DNA of 6,508 nt from Paracoccaceae bacterium (GTDB lineage: Bacteria > Pseudomonadota > Alphaproteobacteria > Rhodobacterales > Rhodobacteraceae), in assembly GCA_011523445.1 (NCBI GenBank), contig WTGT01000077.1:11612-18119 (forward strand), read 5' to 3'. The notes under the pieces are model-generated. The model saw only the letters and a program-made list of their open reading frames with translations. It was not told where the DNA came from and ran no database searches. Below are positions 1-6,119 of the stretch, piece by piece. Both the position numbers and the translations under genes were made by a program. Position 1 is the first letter of the stretch. Each line of letters opens with the position of its first letter.

Positions 1-17
1 CATCCTGGTAAATCAAA

Positions 18-3000
18 ATGCTTTACCAGACTCAAGACATGGAGTTCGATTTGCCACAGATAACCGAAGAATCAAACAATCCAATTTCCTTGACGGAGAC
101 AGAGTGGGATAAACACCAAAATCCGCATTTGGCTTACGATCAGAATCCTGATGGATTACAATATATCGGTCAAAACTCCAAAGGTATTGATATCTTCAAT
201 GACTCTTCCGGTAACAGGTACAGCAAAATAAACAACAGGGAGGGTGTTCCCGTACTTCATTTGGAGTCAAGGGAACATCACCACACCTATTATTTGCGGG
301 CCAAATCCATTGAAGACTCGAAAGCCCTAGCAGCAAGTATTCTGCACATGGCCAGGGACCACTCGATCAGGGAAAGCGATTTCCGGAACCTGATGTCTGC
401 TGCCCTTGAAAAGGATACTCTGGAAGAAAGCAAACCGAATGAAGCAGAATTCATTGCGGCGATCAAGGAGGAATTGGTTGAACAACTCCTTCAGCATGCA
501 GTTGAAAATTCCGGGGATCGAAAGAGTTATCACTCGGCAGTAAGGATGACCCAGCATCTCGGGCCCTTGATTGAACCTAATCCTGATAGTGAAGACGGGT
601 TATTACCATCCATAAACTTGTTGATTTTGCTCAAAAGACTAACCCGCCAAGAAAAGGAGATTGATTTTCAGGGTAACGGGTGGATGGCCAAGGGGCTACC
701 AAGGATATATACCAAAAGGAATATTAAAACTCAGGTTTACGATCTGACCTCTTCCAGGTCGGAATTGCTTTCGGAAAGAATTGCCAACATTCTGGGCCAA
801 AGAGAAGCAGAGGGTAGAAGTTTGTTCTTTGTTTCAGCCGAGGCTTCCTCAAGGCCCCTGGACGATATTAGACACGAGCTCGGAAAGACCTATACCTTTG
901 AAATTGTTGCTGAAATCCAATCCCACGTAGCAATCGGAAATTATGGTGGAAATCCCACTACCCTTCTGATCATTGGTTCCAAAAGGGTTCATGTGGACCA
1001 AAGTGTTCCCGAGGCAGTTAAACGAACCTTCAAGGTCGATGGATTAAACGATCTGGACCGGCTTTACCAGGAAGTTCTCAGATCCAAGAAAAGAATTATT
1101 GAATGGGAAGAGGAACACCAGGAGTCGGGACTTGGTACAGAGAGTCTGGAAGAAAATGACAGGCAAAGGATTTATGTCCCGCTGTCAAAAGTATCAAAGA
1201 CCTATACCATGATCCCCAAGGCACTGGAGAATTCAACCACGATTGCCCTGTCCCGTGTGGCAAAGGTTTTTGAGAAGGAGGGTGGTGTTGACTGTGTCGT
1301 GGCCAAATGGCTAGACAAGTCGGAAGAGGAACTGGCTCAAGTCCTGATTGCTGAGCAGGTTGATGCAATCGCAATGGCCGAGGTAGCACGTAGGAGAAAC
1401 AGGGGATTTTTGCTGGCCGACCAGACTGGTATAGGCAAGGGCAGAAGCTTGGCAGCAATTTCTGCCAAAGCCATCAGGGAAGGTAAGAAGGTAATATATT
1501 TTACGGAAAATACCGAAATCAATATCCCTGATGTCTGGCGGGATTTCAGAAGCATAAATGTTCTGGATAAATTGGAACCAATTATTCTGGCGGTGAAAAC
1601 CGTTACCCTATCCCGCAATGACGGAAAAGGTACAAAAGGTATCAACCAAATTGAAAAAATACGGACCCTCCCTGCCAAACTGAGAAAGGAACTTTACCTC
1701 TCCGAACAATGGCCTGCGGAATGCAATCTTATCATTACCAATTATTCCCAGTTCAGGGGTGAGGATACACCTTCCAGAAAATGGGCCAAAAATGCCCTTG
1801 ATAAGGACACTCTCCTCATACTGGATGAGTCCCAGAATGCGATAAGCTTGCGTTCACATACAGGTCAAGCCATCAGGGACATGATCAGGGCAGTTGGGCG
1901 TTCCAATGTCATTTTCTCGACGGCTACCCCAATGAGGAACCAATATAACGGGGATCTGTACAAGCCTCTTTTGCCCAATGTCGAGGGTTATCGACTCAAC
2001 AATATCCTTAGAATCAAGTTTACGGGAGGTGAATCAGCCGAGGAAAGTTTTGCTTCAATGCTGGCCGAAGATGGTGTTTTCCTGCGTCGTGATCATGATC
2101 TATCGAACATAGATTTTCAGGTGAGGCTGCCCAAGGATGAGACGATAGTCAGATATCAGGGTATTATGGACAGGTTTTCCCCGCTGATAGAACAGGTGCT
2201 CGATTGTTCACTGAGGGTAAGTGCCTTGGTGGGCCAGGCCAAGGGAAATCATTATACCTGGTTGTTAAACAATGGTTTTGACAGGGCTACCGCTCAAACA
2301 GAGTCTGAAACTTCAAACCAGTACGGCATGTCTCCGGGAAGCCATCTGGCACGACTTTCCAGACTGATGATAAATGCCATCAAGATTGACCAGGTTGTGT
2401 CCGAGGTGATCAATGAAATCAATGAAGGCCGCAAGCCCCTGATATCCTTTCATTCAACCGGTGAGGTCCTTTTTAACGAATTGGTTGCTGCAGGCAATGA
2501 AATCCTGCAATCAAAGGAGTTGAATTTAACCTTGGCTGACCAGATCAGGCGAGTTACCGACAGCATTTACAAAATTACCATTGCCAACGAGGAGGTAGAT
2601 GCCCGGGACCAATATGAGGATATAAAGCAACTGTCCCAAGAAATCGATGAAAAAATTGATTTGATCGATCATGATTTACCGGTTTCACCAATTGATTCCC
2701 TGATAGACAAACTAGCCGAGAAGGGGATCAAGGTGGGGGAGATTTCGGGGCGTAATCTGGCCTACCGAGACAATAAAGTCATCAGGAAACCGAATACGGG
2801 TCGTCAACAAATCATTGAAAGATACAATAATGGTGAGTTGGATGTACTTATGTACAATATGGCCGGTGCTACTGGTGGTTCCTATCACTCTTCGGCTGAT
2901 TTCAAGGATCAAAGACCCCGTTCGCTGATTGAAATGGAAACGCCGCTTGACATTATAAAATATGTCCAATCGCAGGGTCGAAGCAATCGTTATGGCCAGG

Positions 3001-3206
3001 TTCACCGCCCCCGAGTCGTATCAGTAATGACCGGTCTGGTACCGGAAATGCGGATTATGCAACAGAGGAATTGCAAACTTCGGGCAATGGGAGCTAGTGT
3101 CGACGGCAATAGATCCCATCCATTATTGCTTGACGATATACCTGTTGGATGTACTTATGTACAATATGGCCGGTGCTACTGGTGGTTCCTATCACTCTTC
3201 GGCTGA
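18..3206 (+). CDS. SNO-type helicase, N-terminal fragment with a complete set of helicase motifs
   Basis: A 1062-residue reading frame of an ATP-dependent nucleic-acid helicase/translocase of the strawberry-notch branch of superfamily 2. Visible motifs are: Q-like segment at E446-Q447; Walker A DQTGIGKGR at 468-476 with K474; IITNYSQ at 572-578; Walker B DESQ at 603-606; motif III STATP at 634-638; the SNO-typical HSTGE at 812-816; motif V MAGATGG at 948-954; motif VI QSQGRSNRYGQ at 984-994. Residues 266-323 resemble the last strands of an adenine-methyltransferase fold, but no NPPY or SAM loop is seen. Residues 382-392 (RQRIYVPLSKV) form a segment I associate with long bacterial SNO proteins. 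The true sequence ends at P1042; residues 1043-1062 are out-of-frame translation of the second repeat copy, then TGA. An in-frame TAA at 9-11 sets the upstream limit. ATG 18 or ATG 39 could be the start; neither has a clear Shine-Dalgarno. The product lacks the C-terminal third and may be inactive or unstable. Confidence 0.85.
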   Translation: MLYQTQDMEFDLPQITEESNNPISLTETEWDKHQNPHLAYDQNPDGLQYIGQNSKGIDIFNDSSGNRYSKINNREGVPVLHLESREHHHTYYLRAKSIEDSKALAASILHMARDHSIRESDFRNLMSAALEKDTLEESKPNEAEFIAAIKEELVEQLLQHAVENSGDRKSYHSAVRMTQHLGPLIEPNPDSEDGLLPSINLLILLKRLTRQEKEIDFQGNGWMAKGLPRIYTKRNIKTQVYDLTSSRSELLSERIANILGQREAEGRSLFFVSAEASSRPLDDIRHELGKTYTFEIVAEIQSHVAIGNYGGNPTTLLIIGSKRVHVDQSVPEAVKRTFKVDGLNDLDRLYQEVLRSKKRIIEWEEEHQESGLGTESLEENDRQRIYVPLSKVSKTYTMIPKALENSTTIALSRVAKVFEKEGGVDCVVAKWLDKSEEELAQVLIAEQVDAIAMAEVARRRNRGFLLADQTGIGKGRSLAAISAKAIREGKKVIYFTENTEINIPDVWRDFRSINVLDKLEPIILAVKTVTLSRNDGKGTKGINQIEKIRTLPAKLRKELYLSEQWPAECNLIITNYSQFRGEDTPSRKWAKNALDKDTLLILDESQNAISLRSHTGQAIRDMIRAVGRSNVIFSTATPMRNQYNGDLYKPLLPNVEGYRLNNILRIKFTGGESAEESFASMLAEDGVFLRRDHDLSNIDFQVRLPKDETIVRYQGIMDRFSPLIEQVLDCSLRVSALVGQAKGNHYTWLLNNGFDRATAQTESETSNQYGMSPGSHLARLSRLMINAIKIDQVVSEVINEINEGRKPLISFHSTGEVLFNELVAAGNEILQSKELNLTLADQIRRVTDSIYKITIANEEVDARDQYEDIKQLSQEIDEKIDLIDHDLPVSPIDSLIDKLAEKGIKVGEISGRNLAYRDNKVIRKPNTGRQQIIERYNNGELDVLMYNMAGATGGSYHSSADFKDQRPRSLIEMETPLDIIKYVQSQGRSNRYGQVHRPRVVSVMTGLVPEMRIMQQRNCKLRAMGASVDGNRSHPLLLDDIPVGCTYVQYGRCYWWFLSLFG
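2837..3143 (+). repeat. Tandem direct repeat, copy 1 (307 bp)
   Basis: This is the first of two head-to-tail copies that appear identical base for base. It encodes residues 941-1042 of the helicase in the native frame, including motif V (MAGATGG) and motif VI (QSQGRSNRYGQ). The bases just outside differ: A at 2836 against T at 3143 on the left, and T at 3145 against A at 3452 on the right. The breakpoint homology is therefore a single G. There is no IS-like inverted repeat or target-site pattern at the edges. Confidence 0.97.
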
Positions 3207-5079
3207 TTTCAAGGATCAAAGACCCCGTTCGCTGATTGAAATGGAAACGCCGCTTGACATTATAAAATATGTCCAATCGCAGGGTCGAAGCAATCGTTAT
3301 GGCCAGGTTCACCGCCCCCGAGTCGTATCAGTAATGACCGGTCTGGTACCGGAAATGCGGATTATGCAACAGAGGAATTGCAAACTTCGGGCAATGGGAG
3401 CTAGTGTCGACGGCAATAGATCCCATCCATTATTGCTTGACGATATACCTGATTTCCTGAACATAATTGGTGATCAGGCGGCCAAACAGGTGATTGAAGC
3501 CAATCCCGTTTATGCCAGAAAGCTCGGTTTCAGTGGCCCTGTCGGCACGGTCGGTGAGCAGGAAAACTATACCATAAATTTTAGCCAAAACCAGACCATC
3601 AATACCAGTAGCAGCCTCTCACAATCCTTTGCCAACAAGGTTCTATCACGTTCCATAGTCCTGAATTCATCAGAGCAAACCGAACTTGTTGATTTGCTAC
3701 GCTATGAATTCGAAGCCATCGTTGAGGAGTTGGACAGTATCAATGCCAATCCTCTTAAACCGAAGGAGCTGGACGGGTATATCGATATCAAGGCAAATGT
3801 TTTGTATTCCGGGCAGGAGATAGACCATCGAGACATAGATTCCTCAGCTTTTTTGAGACCCTTGTACATTGCCACCGGTATCCATCATTTTCATGAGGAA
3901 CCAATCAGCAGCGAGGAATTGAGTAGCCTCGTCAGCAAATCACGAATTGTTGACGGGATTGATGGATTTGCCCCATTTGGGGAACATCTGGAATCGAATC
4001 TGGCAACATATCTACAGAATTTACTCCCTCCAGGTATCAGTTTTGGCGATGCTATCGATAATCTCTACGATCAGCCATATCGATTCAGGCGCAAATTCGA
4101 TACCCTGAAAAGGTTGATTAACCTCTTGAAAAAAATCAAACCAGGGGTTGTCATTCAAATTGATGATGGACCAACCAAGGATACGTCCCTTCGTACGGTT
4201 GTGAAACTATTTCCCCCCAAAATACAGTTTGCCCATTTACCCCAGGCGTACAGAATTAAGATAATTTCTCCGGGAGATTCGAAACCAAGTCAGATTTTTC
4301 TTAACAGGCTGGTTGCCATGCCTGAAAACTCCATCCGCTTTCAAATGGGTCTCTATTCAGGTGAAAACCTGCGGCATCTGAAGGAGTTCAACAAACAAAG
4401 CAAAATGGAGCGTAAGACACCTGTACAAATTCTGGTCGGCAATCATTTGGCTGCCATAGGGGAAGCCAATCAACACAGATTGGGTACTCTGTCTCTCTTC
4501 AGGGACAAATATGGAGTTCTACAAAGAGGGGTTGTCATGAGCAAGGGAAATGTTGACCTGACAAAGTTACCTGTTGCCGTACCGTCAGGCCGGGTGGCAA
4601 TTGCCTTGACCAATTTATTGATCGGGAACAAGTTAAAGGGCCAAAGCATTTGTTTACGGGTTAATTCCGGCAAGGAGGAGATCGTCTGCATTCGCCTTTT
4701 CAGAAGCAGGTTTGATGTACATGCCCTAAGGGGTTACTTCACTTTTCCCTATGAAGAGAAACAATTTGGACCCGATGGTGAGGAAGAATTTAGTGCCGAA
4801 AGCTTTTACAGCAATAGACAGGAACTGGGAAAAATATTCCGGGTAGAACCCAAGGGGAATTATTCTGGTAATGCCACCAACCTGTGTTTTGATTTTCCAG
4901 AACACAGAAACCTCTATCAAATCATTTTTTCAAACCTTGAGGGTCTGTCCCTGACCACTGATTGGTGGAACAGGAAGACGGTCAGTGAAATTATCAAGGA
5001 TTTGGAATCCAACAGGCTCAACCTGAAATACAGTTTTCTTGAGAAGCAGGAAAATCCAGTGAGGAGTTTGTTCGATTGA
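3097..5079 (+). CDS. SNO-type helicase, C-terminal fragment with a second copy of motifs V-VI
   Basis: This frame holds the second repeat copy and the remainder of the helicase gene. Authentic sequence begins at L17-D18 with the duplicated motif V/VI block, and unique sequence begins at residue 119 (nt 3451). The first 16 residues from the GTG at 3097 are out-of-frame reading of copy 1, and no ribosome binding site precedes it, so independent translation is doubtful. An alternative ATG lies at the start of motif V in copy 2. The segment after motif VI (TGLVPEMR then LRAMGASVDGNRS) matches the end of the SNO helicase C domain, which normally has a GExR and LGAL-GDRR pattern. The unique part, about 540 residues, has no enzyme motif I can name. 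A block with LVGNH at 446-450 followed about 30 residues later by RGVVM recalls the C-terminal region of long bacterial SNO proteins. It lacks Walker A and B motifs, so alone it cannot be a helicase. Confidence 0.7.
   Translation: MSTAIDPIHYCLTIYLLDVLMYNMAGATGGSYHSSADFKDQRPRSLIEMETPLDIIKYVQSQGRSNRYGQVHRPRVVSVMTGLVPEMRIMQQRNCKLRAMGASVDGNRSHPLLLDDIPDFLNIIGDQAAKQVIEANPVYARKLGFSGPVGTVGEQENYTINFSQNQTINTSSSLSQSFANKVLSRSIVLNSSEQTELVDLLRYEFEAIVEELDSINANPLKPKELDGYIDIKANVLYSGQEIDHRDIDSSAFLRPLYIATGIHHFHEEPISSEELSSLVSKSRIVDGIDGFAPFGEHLESNLATYLQNLLPPGISFGDAIDNLYDQPYRFRRKFDTLKRLINLLKKIKPGVVIQIDDGPTKDTSLRTVVKLFPPKIQFAHLPQAYRIKIISPGDSKPSQIFLNRLVAMPENSIRFQMGLYSGENLRHLKEFNKQSKMERKTPVQILVGNHLAAIGEANQHRLGTLSLFRDKYGVLQRGVVMSKGNVDLTKLPVAVPSGRVAIALTNLLIGNKLKGQSICLRVNSGKEEIVCIRLFRSRFDVHALRGYFTFPYEEKQFGPDGEEEFSAESFYSNRQELGKIFRVEPKGNYSGNATNLCFDFPEHRNLYQIIFSNLEGLSLTTDWWNRKTVSEIIKDLESNRLNLKYSFLEKQENPVRSLFD
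3144..3450 (+). repeat. Tandem direct repeat, copy 2 (307 bp)
   Basis: The second copy abuts the first with no spacer. Since 307 leaves a remainder of one when divided by three, the frame entering from copy 1 is wrong here and hits TGA at 3204-3206. The native frame is regained by the downstream reading frame, which continues into unique helicase sequence at 3451. Deleting either copy by homologous recombination or replication slippage would restore the gene exactly. Confidence 0.97.
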
Positions 5080-5336
5080 TCCTATTTATTTTTTGATGAG
5101 GTTCTAGTGGGTAGTAGTTACCTTTGGATTGTCAACCATGTGGCAGTTTTCTGACGTACTGTATAGACCTAATGTACAATGGCCTTTGGTGTGGACAATG
5201 ACACCCAAAAATATCTACATGAAAGAGTGGTGTTGATTACCAACTTCCAGATAAGGATAACCATCATTAGCAAGGAATCATGCAACCCAATCGGTGAAAA
5301 TGCCGATATAATCCATGTTGTTAAATCTGATTTTTC
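5080..5336. other. Intergenic gap between the helicase gene and the TA promoter, no gene supported
   Basis: This stretch belongs to a 324-bp gap between the helicase stop and the antitoxin start. It is fairly AT-rich. A T-run follows the helicase stop (5087-5093, in TTATTTTTTG) but no stable hairpin precedes it, so I do not call a terminator. A 63-codon frame at 5179-5370 lacks a ribosome binding site and recognisable protein features, and its stop lies inside the TA promoter palindrome, so it is probably chance. A second TATAAT at 5317-5322 lacks a good -35 box. Confidence 0.6.
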
Positions 5337-5366
5337 TTGTCAGTACCCACATGTACATTATATAAT
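5337..5366 (+). promoter_or_regulatory. Sigma70-type promoter of the TA operon
   Basis: The -35 box TTGTCA (5337-5342) matches the consensus in five of six positions. The -10 box TATAAT (5361-5366) is a perfect match, and the spacer is 18 bp. Transcription would begin near 5373, giving a leader of about 30 nt before the antitoxin ATG at 5404. The -10 box sits inside the palindrome at 5354-5369, so a protein bound there would block RNA polymerase. Confidence 0.75.
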
Positions 5367-5369
5367 GTA
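5354..5369. promoter_or_regulatory. Perfect 16-bp palindrome over the -10 box, candidate TA operator
   Basis: TACATTATATAATGTA is its own reverse complement over all 16 bases; symmetry ends at the flanking G 5353 and A 5370. It covers the -10 box of the only good promoter upstream of the TA pair. Type II TA operons are usually autorepressed by antitoxin or toxin-antitoxin complex bound to such palindromes. That this one is an operator is inferred from position and symmetry; AT-rich -10 regions can be palindromic by chance. Confidence 0.6.
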
Positions 5370-5392
5370 ATGCCAGCAATTGATTTATCAGC

Positions 5393-5399
5393 AGGAAAG
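5393..5399 (+). promoter_or_regulatory. Ribosome binding site that sets the antitoxin start
   Basis: AGGAAAG lies about five bases before ATG 5404. It supports that ATG over the in-frame TTG at 5380, which precedes the site and would add eight residues. Confidence 0.65.
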
Positions 5400-5403
5400 T
5401 CTA

Positions 5404-5571
5404 ATGAGTAATGTTCACACTAATAATGGCCGAGAAAGGGTGGTCAAGGGAGCAGTTAAACAGCCCAATAATCCTGCCAAAGTAAAAAATGTTACACCAA
5501 CATCGGAACGAATTATCAGGCAGACATCACTGAAAAGAAAAAAATTGATGATAGCTCTGGCCGATAGGTGA
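5404..5571 (+). CDS. Short basic protein, probable non-Phd antitoxin of the Doc toxin
   Basis: A 55-residue protein encoded immediately before the Doc toxin, ending in TGA that overlaps the toxin GTG by four bases. Its position, size and overlap indicate the antitoxin. It does not look like Phd: there is no Phd/YefM-type N-terminal DNA-binding fold, and it is shorter than the usual 70-80 residues. Residues 1-30 are polar and rich in Asn, Lys and Val, likely disordered. Residues 33-55, from TSERIIRQ to the ending ALADR, should form a basic amphipathic helix that could dock on the toxin, as the C-terminal part of Phd does on Doc. I recall similar short proteins ending in LADR before Doc genes in Alphaproteobacteria, but cannot verify this here. 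The protein is strongly basic, so DNA binding at the 5354-5369 palindrome is possible. The start is fixed by the AGGAAAG site. It is probably co-transcribed from the promoter at 5337-5366. Confidence 0.7.
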   Translation: MSNVHTNNGRERVVKGAVKQPNNPAKVKNVTPTSERIIRQTSLKRKKLMIALADR

Positions 5572-5942
5572 GGCATTATAGGGTCACTTGGGGAGATGCC
5601 CTTTGTGGACATGAACAGGCGCTTGAGTTTGGAGGCAGAGAGGGCATAAGAGACGAAAATGCAATACTTTCGGCCCTTGCGCGCCCATATCATGGTTACC
5701 ACCGACGAATCCATCAGAAAGCCGCAGCCTTAGTTCATGGGATCATAAAGAATCATGGCTTTGTTGATGCCAACAAGCGGACAGCATACTACCTTGTTGA
5801 TTTGTTAGCAGAAAGAAGTGGTTACGAAATTGTAGCGAGCGATGAGGCAGTTACGGATATGTTTGTCAGCATTGCCAATGGTGAAACGGGTTATGAAGAG
5901 CTGGCCATTTGGTTTCGGGACCGATTGCAACGACAGGAATGA
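5568..5942 (+). CDS. doc: Doc-family (Fic-fold) toxin, death-on-curing type
   Basis: A 124-residue toxin close in length to P1 Doc (126). The catalytic signature HGFVDANKRT runs from 63 to 72 and keeps His63, Phe65, Asp67, Asn69, Lys70 and Arg71. The Doc form of the Fic motif, with Lys where AMP-transferring Fic proteins have Gly, is known to act as a kinase that phosphorylates EF-Tu and halts translation in the cytoplasm; this activity is predicted here. Upstream, residues 25-40 (GIRDENAILSALARP) form the conserved N-terminal helix region of Doc proteins, and Lys51-His57 lies in the helix before the active loop. The start is GTG 5568, overlapping the antitoxin stop as GTGA. No Shine-Dalgarno precedes it, so translation probably depends on ribosomes finishing the antitoxin, which keeps toxin below antitoxin. 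The gene appears intact. It may stabilise the neighbouring mobile DNA or act in phage defence. Confidence 0.92.
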   Translation: MRHYRVTWGDALCGHEQALEFGGREGIRDENAILSALARPYHGYHRRIHQKAAALVHGIIKNHGFVDANKRTAYYLVDLLAERSGYEIVASDEAVTDMFVSIANGETGYEELAIWFRDRLQRQE

Positions 5943-6119
5943 CAAAGATGGAATTCGAAGACGGGTTGATCCAGCCATTGTCTTATTTCAGTTCTGGTTG
6001 AGCGTGCCTCTATACGGGAAATTCCAAAGTATATTTACCGGTTCATCATAAAGACCACAAATACAGGTATAACGAGATAGGGAATTGCGAAAGCGACTAA
6101 TAAACAGAGTACCCCACCA
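5943..6119. other. Convergent intergenic gap between doc and the IMPase gene
   Basis: Two genes point at each other across 177 bp. I see only a weak four-pair stem around 6085-6096 (TTGC, GAAA loop, GCGA) without a T-run, so no terminator is called for either gene. No tRNA, IS end or clear attachment repeat was found, though an element boundary could lie here. Confidence 0.5.

Larger units (their letters stand above)
18..5079 (+). pseudogene. SNO-type helicase gene interrupted by a 307-bp tandem duplication (composite of both fragments)
   Basis: This entry joins two reading frames that were one gene. The frame opened at 18 is in register with the frame that closes at 5079 only if 307 bases are removed, and exactly 307 bases are present twice in tandem at 2837-3450. 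Without the extra copy the gene would encode 1584 residues: an N-terminal accessory region (about 1-380), a strawberry-notch superfamily 2 helicase core (about 380-1042) and a C-terminal region of about 540 residues. Long SNO proteins of this layout are known from plasmids, conjugative elements and phages, where they are thought to travel with or act on incoming DNA; that role is inferred here. As written, the gene makes either a truncated product or two fragments. The repeat is perfect, so decay is very recent, reversible by deletion of one copy, or an assembly error. No other frameshift or internal stop was seen. Confidence 0.85.

Noticed and set aside
2712..3312. Two minus-strand frames that share the same N-terminal protein sequence
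   Set aside because: They are antisense readings of the two repeat copies in the helicase gene, not a duplicated small gene.
2837..3450. Programmed ribosomal frameshift joining the two helicase frames
   Set aside because: The frame change is fully explained by the 307-bp duplication, and a shift here would leave the motif V-VI block translated twice; I see no slippery heptamer with a structure at the junction.
2837..3450. Insertion sequence or CRISPR-like repeat
   Set aside because: There are only two copies, with no terminal inverted repeats, transposase or spacers; it is a simple internal gene duplication.
5087..5125. Rho-independent terminator after the helicase gene
   Set aside because: The T-run lacks an upstream stem, and the GGTA/TACC pairing at about 5111-5122 is only four base pairs and follows the T-run.
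5295..5322. Second TATAAT (5317-5322) as an alternative promoter
   Set aside because: No hexamer resembling TTGACA lies 16-18 bp upstream, while the downstream promoter has both boxes.
5179..5370. 63-codon plus-strand reading frame in the gap before the TA operon
   Set aside because: It has no ribosome binding site or recognisable protein features, and its stop falls inside the promoter palindrome; most likely a chance frame.
5404..5571. Fic-type inhibitory helix motif ([S/T]xxxE[G/N]) in the antitoxin
   Set aside because: The nearest match, T31 to E35, is followed by Arg rather than Gly or Asn, and Doc proteins are not inhibited through that motif.
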